DNA of 9,471 nt from an uncultured bacterium (GCA_903839905.1 CAIMDX010000027.1:1-9471); one strand, 5' to 3'; shown: positions 1 to 6,246, counted from the first letter of the stretch. Notes: generated by a model from the sequence alone, not told the origin. Translations and numbers: made by a program.

Positions 1-1
1 A

Positions 2-79
2 CTCAATGACAATAAAAAATTATTAGATGCCGCCCCGGAATCTAAGGGCGATTATTTAAAGTCAAAATCAGTTTTTTAA
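2..79 (+). CDS. gatC: GatC C-terminus (Asp/Glu-tRNA amidotransferase subunit C), 5' end outside window
   Basis: The first open frame of the window encodes only the last 25 residues of a protein, including LLDAAPESKGDYLKSKSVF, and stops at TAA 77-79. The pattern LLDAAP, then G-[DE]-[YF], then a K-x-x-x-V-F ending is the characteristic C-terminus of GatC. GatC is the small subunit that wraps around GatA in the GatCAB amidotransferase. The stop codon lies one base before the gatA ATG, so the two are almost certainly translated from one mRNA. The rest of the gene lies before base 1, so its length and start cannot be judged. The call rests on the tail motif plus the neighbour. Confidence 0.85.
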   Translation, partial: LNDNKKLLDAAPESKGDYLKSKSVF

Positions 80-80
80 T

Positions 81-1523
81 ATGGAACCGGACAAACTTTC
101 CATCCGCCAGCTTCATCAGGAGTTGATTGATAAAAAAATTTCCGCAGCGGAATTGGCTAAGTTTTTTTTGGATAAGATTAAAAAAGAAGACAGCAAGATA
201 AGATCATTTATCACAATCACCGAAGAGCTCGCATTGAAGCAAGCCAAAATGGCTGATGAAATAATAGCCAAAGGAAATGAAGAGTTGCCGTTGGTGGGGG
301 GAATTCCCTGTGCGATTAAAGATAATATTTTGATTGATGGAATAAGATGCACTTCAGCTTCCAAAATTTTAGAAAGTTATACGGCTCCTTACGATGCCAC
401 GGTCGTGAAAAAATTGAAAGATCAAGGAGCGGTGATACTGGGCAAAACCAATATGGATGAATTTGCCATGGGTTCTTCTACTGAAAACTCCGCTTTTTTC
501 GTTACCAGAAATCCCCGCGATACCAGCCGCGTTCCAGGAGGATCGTCCGGCGGTTCAGCCGCGGCCGTTGCCGCTGATTTTTGTAAATTTTCTTTAGGAT
601 CGGATACCGGCGGGTCAATAAGGCAGCCCGCTTCTTTTTGCGGCGTAGCCGGGCTAAAGCCCACTTATGGAGCCGTTTCGCGCTATGGCGTTATGGCTTT
701 TGCTTCTTCTTTGGATCAGATTGGTCCCTTTGCCAAAAATTCCGAAGACTGTCAAGTTGTCTTTGACGCGATTAAAGGCCGCGACCCTCTTGACTCAACT
801 TCTTTGGACACGGTGGAAAGCCAGGAAGAACTCAATCTTAAAAATTTAAGAATTGGCGTTCCCAAAGAATATTTTGTGTCCGGCATGGATAAAGATGTGG
901 AAAAAACCATCAAATCTGCGATTGAAAAATACGAAAAAATGGGGGCGAAGATCGTTGAAGTTTCCTTGCCTCATACCGAATACGCTTTGCCCTGTTATTA
1001 TATAATCGCAACAGCCGAAGCCAGCGCCAATCTGGCCAGATACGACGGCATCAAATACGGATCTTCCGAAGTTAACAACCCCGAGGTAAAAGATCTTTTG
1101 GGAGTCTACATAAAAAGCCGCGAAAAATATTTCGGTAGCGAGGTGAAGAGGCGTATTATGCTGGGTACTTATGTTTTGTCTTCAGGCTATTACGACGCCT
1201 ACTATAAACGGGCTCAAAAGGTGAGGACTTTGATCAAAAATGATTTTGAAAAAGCTTTGAGCCAAGCTGATATTTTATTGACTCCGGTTTCTCCTACTTT
1301 GCCTTTTAAGATCGGCGAAAAAATGGACGACCCTCTTTCAATGTATTTGTCTGATATTTATACGATTTCTGTCAATTTGGCCGGTGTAGGAGCCTTGTCT
1401 TTGCCCGCCGGATGGGTGGATCTGCCGTCGGGTAGATTGCCGGTGGGAATGCAGCTTATTGCCAAGCCGTTTGAAGAAAAAAAGATGTTCCAGGCCGCCG
1501 CCGCTTTTGAAAAAATAAATTAA
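81..1523 (+). CDS. gatA: Aspartyl/glutamyl-tRNA(Asn/Gln) amidotransferase subunit A
   Basis: A 480-residue amidase-signature enzyme of normal GatA length. As the glutaminase subunit of cytoplasmic GatCAB, it frees ammonia from glutamine, which GatB uses to convert Glu-tRNA(Gln) and/or Asp-tRNA(Asn) to Gln-tRNA(Gln)/Asn-tRNA(Asn). The Ser-cisSer-Lys triad is visible: Lys80 in PCAIKDN, Ser155 in PGGSSGGSA, and nucleophile Ser179 in DTGGSIRQP. These are each one residue later than K79/S154/S178 of Staphylococcus aureus GatA. The GKTNMDEFAMGSS block (residues 121-133) and GLKPTYGAVSRYG (191-203) are also typical. The start is the first ATG after the gatC stop, with no clear Shine-Dalgarno, which fits translational coupling to gatC. 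gatB is not in the window, so it must lie elsewhere. Nothing looks truncated. Confidence 0.97.
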   Translation: MEPDKLSIRQLHQELIDKKISAAELAKFFLDKIKKEDSKIRSFITITEELALKQAKMADEIIAKGNEELPLVGGIPCAIKDNILIDGIRCTSASKILESYTAPYDATVVKKLKDQGAVILGKTNMDEFAMGSSTENSAFFVTRNPRDTSRVPGGSSGGSAAAVAADFCKFSLGSDTGGSIRQPASFCGVAGLKPTYGAVSRYGVMAFASSLDQIGPFAKNSEDCQVVFDAIKGRDPLDSTSLDTVESQEELNLKNLRIGVPKEYFVSGMDKDVEKTIKSAIEKYEKMGAKIVEVSLPHTEYALPCYYIIATAEASANLARYDGIKYGSSEVNNPEVKDLLGVYIKSREKYFGSEVKRRIMLGTYVLSSGYYDAYYKRAQKVRTLIKNDFEKALSQADILLTPVSPTLPFKIGEKMDDPLSMYLSDIYTISVNLAGVGALSLPAGWVDLPSGRLPVGMQLIAKPFEEKKMFQAAAAFEKIN

Positions 1524-1559
1524 AAATAATTTTTATCGGAGAGTTGTCCCAATAAAAAA

Positions 1560-2087
1560 ATGCCTTTTCAAGAAATAATTTCATATTTGAATTCTCCGGA
1601 GGTGCAAGGCCTTCTTTTGCCTTTTAAAATAATTTTTATCTTGCTTTCCATTTTTTTTGCCGGAGCGATTTCTTATTTTATTTATAAAACACCGGAAGAT
1701 GTTTTGAATGAAAAGCAAAAATATTCCGATCTTTTCTTTTTTAATAATTTTAAAAAAGCTTCCGATACAAAATTCAAAAAGGCATGGAAGAGAGCCTGCC
1801 AATTTTTAAAAAATGATCTTGAGCCGGAATATAAATTGGCTGTTCTTGAGGCTTATGCCTTGTTTTCCGATCTTTTAGCGGAAAGGGATTGGACCGGGGA
1901 AAGCTTAGCCGTTCAGCTTGATTCGGCCCAATCGGATAAAGATTTTATGTTTGACAGAGGCAATCTTCTTCGCTTGTCCAATTTGCGCGATAACATAGTC
2001 GCTGACAAAAATTACAGGCTTGATATGAAAGGGGTCAAAAGTCTTTTTACCGACATAGAAGAAGACATCAAAAGAGCGGAGGAATAA
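1560..2087 (+). CDS. Hypothetical protein with one N-terminal membrane segment
   Basis: A 175-residue protein I do not recognise. Residues about 19-42 (LLLPFKIIFILLSIFFAGAI and following) form one strong transmembrane helix. The remaining ~130 residues are charged, Lys/Glu/Asp-rich and probably mostly helical, with FKKAWKRACQFLKN near residues 71-84 and an acidic C-terminus (DIEEDIKRAEE). By the positive-inside rule the basic segments after the helix (YKTPEDVLNEKQK) put the large domain in the cytoplasm. The ATG is preceded by an A-rich run; a GGAG at 1538-1541 is too far upstream (18 nt) to be a usual ribosome site. The gene follows gatA by 36 bp on the same strand and may belong to that operon. 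No catalytic motif is visible. Confidence 0.8.
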   Translation: MPFQEIISYLNSPEVQGLLLPFKIIFILLSIFFAGAISYFIYKTPEDVLNEKQKYSDLFFFNNFKKASDTKFKKAWKRACQFLKNDLEPEYKLAVLEAYALFSDLLAERDWTGESLAVQLDSAQSDKDFMFDRGNLLRLSNLRDNIVADKNYRLDMKGVKSLFTDIEEDIKRAEE

Positions 2088-2096
2088 AACAGCGGT

Positions 2097-2124
2097 TTGA
2101 CTTTTGTTAGTAATAAAAGATAAT
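2097..2124 (+). promoter_or_regulatory. Probable sigma70-type promoter of the carS-like gene
   Basis: TTGACT (2097-2102) and GATAAT (2119-2124) are separated by 16 bp. Each differs from the -35/-10 consensus by one base. They lie in the 45-bp gap after the 175-aa gene. Transcription would begin about 7 nt downstream, near 2131, almost at the ATG at 2133, so the mRNA could be leaderless or nearly so. This agrees with the lack of a Shine-Dalgarno there. The call is by eye only. Confidence 0.45.
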
Positions 2125-2132
2125 TAAAAATA

Positions 2133-2705
2133 ATGATCGCAGAACCATCTTTCCTTTTTTTTATTTTTTCTTGTCTTTATTTTTTCCTTCCGATTTATCT
2201 GGCTAATATGACTCCGCCCTTGGTGGCGAGGGCTCCTTTTCTTCGCAATTTTAATACGCCCGTAGATTTCGGCTTGAAACTGCGTAACCATTATTTGTTC
2301 GGCGATCATAAAACTTGGCGCGGCGTGATTTGCGCCATTATCGTCGGAACGGTTGCGGTTTTGGTTCAGGGCTGGCTAGAGTCAAACTTCAAAATTTTTC
2401 AAAAAATTTCTTTAGTGGATTACGGTAATTTTAACCTTTTTTCTTTAGGGTTTTTAATGTCAGCCGGCGCTATGGCTGGAGACCTGGGAGCGGCTTTTAT
2501 CAAACGCCGCATAGGCTTAAAACCAGGACAATCTTTTATGCCTTGGGACCAAACCAATTATGTAATCGGTAGTTTTATTTTTTTACAGCCTTATGTGCAT
2601 TTCGGCTGGGTTATTTGGACAATATTATTCGTCTCAACTTTTTTTCTTCATCTGTTGATTAACCGGTGGGGTTATATGCTGGGACTGCATAAGGCAAAAT
2701 GGTAA
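2133..2705 (+). CDS. CDP-archaeol synthase family (CarS-like) integral membrane protein
   Basis: A 190-residue, very hydrophobic protein with about five membrane segments (roughly residues 5-25, 62-82, 101-120, 142-160, 161-182). Two blocks identify the CarS/DUF46 family, related to CdsA CDP-diglyceride synthases. They are FGDHKTWRG (56-64), and GDLGAAFIKRRIGLKPGQS (116-134) followed by PWDQ (137-140). In the archaeal enzyme these form the CTP and metal-binding region that activates unsaturated archaetidic acid to CDP-archaeol. In bacteria the homologues probably act on a lipid phosphate such as phosphatidate, but the substrate cannot be read from the sequence. No conventional cdsA is visible here. 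The stop overlaps the next gene's start (ATGGTAA), so the two are translationally coupled. Confidence is high for the family and low for the exact reaction. Confidence 0.85.
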   Translation: MIAEPSFLFFIFSCLYFFLPIYLANMTPPLVARAPFLRNFNTPVDFGLKLRNHYLFGDHKTWRGVICAIIVGTVAVLVQGWLESNFKIFQKISLVDYGNFNLFSLGFLMSAGAMAGDLGAAFIKRRIGLKPGQSFMPWDQTNYVIGSFIFLQPYVHFGWVIWTILFVSTFFLHLLINRWGYMLGLHKAKW

Positions 2706-3343
2706 AGAGCCCGGTCAAAGCAAAACCTTTGCACTTCAAAAAGTTTTTTCAGAACCGTTATTTTATTTTTCGCCATGGCCATTCCGAAGTCCAAGTTGAA
2801 AAAGCTGCTGGCCGGACGGTAAAAGATAAAAATTGCGGTTTGACCATAGAGGGGCGGGAGGAAGTCTCGGCCAGCGCTCAGAAGCTCAAAAAGGAAGGAG
2901 TTGATTTGATAGTGGCGTCGGATACGGAAAGAGCTAAAGAAACAGCCGAAATTGCCAGCCGCATCATTAAAACAAAAATTGTTTTTGATAAGCGCTTGCG
3001 TGAATTTAACACAGGCGGCTTGGATAGCCAAAGTTCCGAAAAAATCTTGGATTATTTGTGTAGCCAGGACGATCCGACAACAGCTATTTTGCCTAATGGC
3101 GAGAGCCTGTCCGATGTCCAAAAAAGAGCTTATGAATGCTTGGCAGCCTTGGATAAAAAATATAAAAATAAGACCCTTGTCATAATCTCTCATGAATTTC
3201 CTTTAATGCTTTTAGAGTGGACTTTAAAGGGGATGGAGTTGGAAGATATCATTGAAAAGCGATGTTCGGGCAAGATCAAGAAGATAGCCACTGGTTCTTT
3301 TCGCGAACTGTCTTTCCAGAATTGCCAGAGGCCGGGCTTCTGA
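2699..3343 (+). CDS. Histidine phosphatase (phosphoglycerate mutase-like) family protein
   Basis: A 214-residue protein of the branch-1 histidine phosphatase superfamily. The phosphohistidine motif is FRHGHSE with R25-H26-G27. The second arginine falls in SDTERAKETAE (R78), the likely acid/base glutamate in RLREF (E102), and the second histidine in IISHEFPL (H165). The usual core order is therefore complete. Members remove or transfer phosphate on sugars, nucleotides, cofactors or phosphoproteins, and the substrate is not predictable here. The first ~19 residues (rich in Lys, Pro and Phe) precede the core strand and look like a short extension. The start at 2699 was chosen because it makes the common ATGGTAA overlap with the carS-like stop. 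This suggests coupled expression and perhaps a role linked to lipid phosphate metabolism, which is inference from position only. Confidence 0.88.
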   Translation: MVKSPVKAKPLHFKKFFQNRYFIFRHGHSEVQVEKAAGRTVKDKNCGLTIEGREEVSASAQKLKKEGVDLIVASDTERAKETAEIASRIIKTKIVFDKRLREFNTGGLDSQSSEKILDYLCSQDDPTTAILPNGESLSDVQKRAYECLAALDKKYKNKTLVIISHEFPLMLLEWTLKGMELEDIIEKRCSGKIKKIATGSFRELSFQNCQRPGF

Positions 3344-3410
3344 CAATTTTAACGATTTGTTTTAGGCAAGCGTAGTCGTATCGCCGTTATTTTATGTTGC
3401 CCTAAATAAA

Positions 3411-3437
3411 AACCTTCCCAAATAATTTGGGAAGGTT
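3411..3437 (-). terminator. Intrinsic terminator of the 129-aa minus-strand gene, possibly shared
   Basis: A perfect 12-bp inverted repeat, AACCTTCCCAAA / TTTGGGAAGGTT, encloses the loop TAA. On the minus strand it is followed by TTTTTATTT, a good U-tract, 17 bp after the stop of the 3454-3843 gene. On the plus strand there is no U-tract. Because the histidine phosphatase gene converges from the other side, the hairpin may still act in both directions. A weaker pairing, TTTAGGCAA (3361-3369) with TTGCCCTAAA (3397-3406), lies just to the left. Confidence 0.8.
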
Positions 3438-3453
3438 AAGGTTAGGGATTATA

Positions 3454-3843
3454 TCATCGCCAACGATATGTATTGATATAATCTATATTAAATTTATCGC
3501 CGTATGTTTTCATTTCCTCATTGACTATTTTCCAGATAGTCTCTTCAGAATAAGAACAATACATAATTTTTTTTCCTTGTCCTTGAAGCGTATATCTAAA
3601 TTCCATAGAAAAAACAATATCTGATGTTGTATTAAATTTCCACCATTTCTTTCCTTTGTTTTCCTCTCCTCCAGTCATTACTACGAATACATCATCGCTA
3701 TCACTCTTCACTTTTAAAGGATTTGAAAAATATTGCTGAGCGCGATCTTTGATTCGCTCCGCTACTTCAAATATTCCTTTCCGCTCTGGACTATCAGCTT
3801 TCAATCCATAGTTACCATCATCTATTTTTCTAATTATAACCAT
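3454..3843 (-). CDS. Hypothetical protein, 129 aa, orphan
   Basis: A soluble-looking 129-residue protein I do not recognise, with no signal peptide or transmembrane segment. It has a mixed alpha/beta appearance: an opening strand (MVIIRKIDDG), a charged helix (GIFEVAERIKDRAQQYF, about residues 23-40), a strand VFVVMTGG (52-59), WWKFNTTSD (66-74), and SEETIWKIVNEEMKTYG (98-114). It has one cysteine and no obvious catalytic motif. The gene is alone on the minus strand, convergent with the histidine phosphatase, and has a strong terminator hairpin downstream, which supports it being real. The ATG at 3843 is preceded by an A-run with no Shine-Dalgarno. It could be lineage-specific or a recent arrival. 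Confidence 0.7.
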   Translation of the reverse strand: MVIIRKIDDGNYGLKADSPERKGIFEVAERIKDRAQQYFSNPLKVKSDSDDVFVVMTGGEENKGKKWWKFNTTSDIVFSMEFRYTLQGQGKKIMYCSYSEETIWKIVNEEMKTYGDKFNIDYINTYRWR

Positions 3844-4089
3844 TTTTTTAACTTATGCATTTCTGCTTAAGCCAATTTACCGTACGACCAGAGTAATCCT
3901 GGCGTGCAGGAAATCCATATTTTATTTATGGACAACATCCCAAGAGCCTCTTTATCCGAGGTGCGCGGAATGTTGCCCATAAAAATAAAGGGAGAACAAT
4001 TGTTGCGATATTTAAAACGATATTCTTTTGTGAATGGGCTAACTTTAATATTAACAATATACAATAATTATATGATATCGTCAATAGCG
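3844..4089. other. Non-coding spacer before the rnpB promoter
   Basis: This stretch between the orphan gene and the RNase P promoter has short open frames on both strands but none with a credible start site or protein signature. It holds a decayed inverted repeat (3921-3989, listed separately). The second half (about 4005-4089) is AT-rich. I see no RNA gene here. Confidence 0.6.
3921..3989. repeat. Imperfect long inverted repeat (decayed palindromic element?)
   Basis: The left arm 3921-3950 (TTTATTTATGGACAACATCC and following) and the right arm 3958-3989 are reverse complements at 24 of 30 positions when a 2-nt gap is allowed. They are separated by 7 nt (TTTATCC). The inner CCTC/GAGG and the outer ATGG-CAACAT / ATGTTG-CCAT parts are intact; the differences cluster in the middle of each arm. 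There is no U-tract on either side, so a terminator is not the natural reading. Confidence 0.6.
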
Positions 4090-4118
4090 TTGCCAAATTT
4101 TTTAAAATATTTTATAAT
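4090..4118 (+). promoter_or_regulatory. sigma70-type promoter of rnpB
   Basis: TTGCCA (4090-4095) is followed after exactly 17 bp by a perfect TATAAT (4113-4118). Transcription would start about 7 nt later, at 4125. This is exactly where the outermost pairs of the RNase P P1 helix begin (G4125 with C4501). The agreement between promoter and RNA end makes this the best-supported promoter in the window. Confidence 0.8.
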
Positions 4119-4124
4119 GCTAAA

Positions 4125-4501
4125 GTCAAGCAGGTAGGCGATTACCCTGTTTTTCGCAAGAAAGGCGGGGAGGAAAGTCCGAACACCTAGTCCCGCAAGG
4201 GATTAAAAGTAGAGGGCAATACCCTTCATTCGCGAGAATAGAGGTGCGAACAGTGACGCGTTTGGCCGAAAGGCCGGACAACCTCGGCTTGCCGAGGATA
4301 TTCCTATGGCGACATAGGGGTGCAACGGCTAAATCCTTACTCGGGTGCAAGAGCAAACTCTTGGCGCAAGCCAAGAAGAAAAGTGGCTCGCTAGAGCTTG
4401 GAAGTAATTCCAAGCCCAGATAGATGATCGCTTCGCCTCGTCGTAGCTCCGAAAGGAGCGAAAGCGGACTCATACAGAATTCGGCTTATTACCTGCTTGG
4501 C
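4125..4501 (+). ncRNA. rnpB: RNase P RNA (catalytic subunit)
   Basis: RNA component of RNase P, which removes tRNA 5' leaders. The universal 5' core GGGGAGGAAAGTCCGAACACC begins at 4167. AACAGTGACG lies near 4248-4257, AGATAGATGAT at 4418-4428, and the 3' core ACAGAATTCGGCTTA at 4474-4488. P1 forms between CAAGCAGGTA (4127-4136) and TACCTGCTTG (4490-4499), extendable to 4125/4501. P2 can pair GCGATT (4138-4143) with GATCGC (4426-4431). A likely P18 hairpin, GCTTGGAA-GTAA-TTCCAAGC (4395-4414), has a GNRA tetraloop. Between the 3' strand of P2 and the 3' strand of P4, where the variable P19 helix sits in some bacteria, is a palindromic insert (listed separately). Length is about 377 nt. The type A versus B assignment was not attempted in detail. 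Confidence 0.95.
4432..4470 (+). repeat. Palindromic element copy inside rnpB (P19 position)
   Basis: Positions 4432-4470 match the reverse complement of 8727-8765 at 35 of 39 bases; the first 31 bases match at 29. The segment folds on itself: GCTCC (4446-4450) pairs with GGAGC (4455-4459) around a GAAA loop, and TTCGC (4432-4436) can pair with GCGGA (4464-4468). It lies between two conserved RNase P segments, ending just before ACAGAATTCGGCTTA. It could therefore form a self-contained extra helix without breaking the core. The part CGCTTCG could also pair with CGAAAGCG (4459-4466) in competition with P2. Confidence 0.85.
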
Positions 4502-4537
4502 ATCTAAAAATCCATAGATACCTATGGATTTTTAGAT
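4502..4537 (+). terminator. Perfect 16-bp palindrome after rnpB, probable terminator
   Basis: ATCTAAAAATCCATAG and CTATGGATTTTTAGAT are exact reverse complements around the 4-nt loop ATAC. The hairpin begins directly after the P1 helix of RNase P RNA. It is AT-rich and has no separate U-run after it: the T5 is inside the 3' arm. It may therefore act as an atypical terminator, a 3'-end protecting stem, or a bidirectional signal between rnpB and the next gene. Confidence 0.6.
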
Positions 4538-4584
4538 AAACCGGTTCCCTTTTTAATTATTTCAGAAAAGGCTAAAATATTATT

Positions 4585-6246
4585 ATGGTTTTGAAAAATG
4601 CACTTAATTCTTCAACTAAAAGCGTCAGCCAGGCTACGGTTATTTTAGCCATCGCCGTTTTTTTGAGCCAGCTTTTGGGTCTTTTCCGGGACCGCTTGCT
4701 GGCCGGGACCGTTGGCGCCAGCCTTGACCTGAGCATTTATTATGCCGCTTTTCGGATTCCTGATTTTATTTACAGCATTCTTTTTGCCGGCAGCGTTGTG
4801 GTTGCCTTTCTGCCTGTTTTTGCCGAGCATTACACTAAAGACAAAGACGAGGCTTGGCAAATGTCTAATTATGTTTTAAATTCTTTCTTATTTTTTACAT
4901 TCGTTTTAATAGCAATTCTTTTTGTTTTCGCTTCCCAATTTATCAAATTGATCGTTCCCGGCTTTGATTCCGAAGCCCAGGCTAAAACCGTTGCCTTGAC
5001 CAGGCTGATGCTTTTAAGCCCTTTATTTTTCGGATTATCTTCTTTTTTTTCTTCGGTTCTGCAATATTTCAATAAATTTTTAGCTTATTCTTTGGCCCCG
5101 CTTCTTTACAATTTAGGCATTATTTTTGGCGTTATATTCTTATCGCCTAAATTCGGCATATTTGGAGCCGGCATGGGAGTGGTTTTGGGCGCGGCGGCGC
5201 ATTTGTTGGTTCAAGTTCCGGCCACCATAAACTGCGGTTTCAAATATCGCCCATTGTTTGATCTAAGGCATCCAGCGGTTTTAAAGATTGTTAATTTGAC
5301 CTTCTTTAGATCCTTGGCCGCTTCGCTCAGCCAGATTAATTTTATGGTTATCGCTGCTATTTCTTCGGGTATCAGTCTTGGCGCTGTGGCGATCTTCAAT
5401 CTTTCTTTCAATCTTTCTTTTTTGCCTATCGGTATTCTTGGCGTTTCCTTGGCTACGGCTGCTTTTCCAAGGCTCGCCCAAAATTGGGCAGAAGGGAAAA
5501 AAGAGGAATTTTATAAAAATTTTTCCTTGGCTTTTCGCCAAATTCTTTTTTTAGCCTTGCCTATCGGGATCATGTTTTTTGTTTTAAGGGAAGCTATCGT
5601 CGGGTTGATTTTGCAAACCGGCCGGTTTGGAATGAGAGATGCGGCTTTGACCTCGGCTTGTTTGGGTATTTATTCTTTTGCCATTCTTCCCCAATGTTTG
5701 GTGCCTTTGATCTTAAGAGGATTTTTCAGCGCAAAAGACACAAAAACGCCAGCGATCCTGGCTGTACTATTTGTCGGCCTTAATGTGGCACTGGCTTCTG
5801 GCTTGGTCTCGCTGGCCAGCCAAGCTAATCTATTTTCCTCCTTTCTAAGAAATATTTTTGGTTCCGATCAGTCGCCGGCAAATTTAAAAATACTGGCTCT
5901 TTGCTTAGCTTTCTTAATTGCCCTTGTTTTTCAGTTCGCAATCTTTATGATCTTTTTGTATAAAAAAATAGGGAATTTCAAGCTGGAAGAGATTTGGCAG
6001 TCTTTTTGGAAAATATTCATTGGAGGTTCAGCCATTTTTTTCTTCGGCCAATATTTTTTGGCAAAAATAGCCTCTATTTTAGGCCATAATTTTTGGGGAG
6101 ATTTTTGGCAGGGCGCAATTGTTGGGGGATCATGTTTTCTGCTATACTTTGCAATAACGCTCGCCTTAGGCTCAGCCGAAGCGAAAAGCTTCATTTCCGG
6201 CCTTTTAAGCCGTTTCAAAAGACATGGAAAACCTAAAACCAATTAG
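4585..6246 (+). CDS. murJ: MurJ/MviN-family lipid II flippase
   Basis: A 553-residue polytopic membrane protein of the MviN/MurJ family (MOP superfamily, about 14 helices), a little longer than E. coli MurJ (511). MurJ flips lipid II across the inner membrane for peptidoglycan synthesis. Family landmarks are LGLFRDRLLAG (31-41), AAFRIPD (54-60), PIGILGVSLATAAFPRL (281-297), LQTGRFGMRDA (about 346-356) and RGFFSAKDTKTPAIL (about 381-395). By hand alignment, E. coli R24 is kept as R35. However, R18, D39, R52 and R270 correspond to Gln29, Ser50, Tyr63 and Asn276, so the cavity is much less charged than in E. coli. The C-terminal tail is basic (RFKRHGKPKTN). The gene starts 84 bp after rnpB with only a distant AAAAGG as ribosome site, and it overlaps lepA by 23 nt. 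Family membership is firm; the exact substrate is less so. Confidence 0.92.
   Translation: MVLKNALNSSTKSVSQATVILAIAVFLSQLLGLFRDRLLAGTVGASLDLSIYYAAFRIPDFIYSILFAGSVVVAFLPVFAEHYTKDKDEAWQMSNYVLNSFLFFTFVLIAILFVFASQFIKLIVPGFDSEAQAKTVALTRLMLLSPLFFGLSSFFSSVLQYFNKFLAYSLAPLLYNLGIIFGVIFLSPKFGIFGAGMGVVLGAAAHLLVQVPATINCGFKYRPLFDLRHPAVLKIVNLTFFRSLAASLSQINFMVIAAISSGISLGAVAIFNLSFNLSFLPIGILGVSLATAAFPRLAQNWAEGKKEEFYKNFSLAFRQILFLALPIGIMFFVLREAIVGLILQTGRFGMRDAALTSACLGIYSFAILPQCLVPLILRGFFSAKDTKTPAILAVLFVGLNVALASGLVSLASQANLFSSFLRNIFGSDQSPANLKILALCLAFLIALVFQFAIFMIFLYKKIGNFKLEEIWQSFWKIFIGGSAIFFFGQYFLAKIASILGHNFWGDFWQGAIVGGSCFLLYFAITLALGSAEAKSFISGLLSRFKRHGKPKTN

Noticed and set aside
2672..3193. A 173-codon minus-strand frame opposite the histidine phosphatase
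   Set aside because: The plus-strand protein has all its family motifs; the antisense translation is Phe/Ile/Ser-rich without any motif.
3904..4137. A 77-codon plus-strand frame (and a 65-codon minus-strand frame at 3867-4064) with similar-looking peptides such as NIPR and GML
   Set aside because: The similarity between strands is explained by the inverted repeat at 3921-3989. The plus-strand frame also runs through the rnpB promoter and start. Neither has a good ribosome site.
4126..4473. A 115-codon minus-strand open frame over rnpB
   Set aside because: It is wholly antisense to RNase P RNA, whose conserved core and helices explain the sequence; the translation shows no protein signature.
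4563..4583. A strong promoter directly upstream of murJ
   Set aside because: TAAAAT at 4573-4578 could serve as a -10, but no acceptable -35 lies 16-18 bp upstream; murJ may instead depend on read-through from rnpB.
5931..6242. A 103-codon minus-strand frame opposite the murJ 3' end
   Set aside because: It is a shadow of the MurJ transmembrane codons, with no independent evidence.
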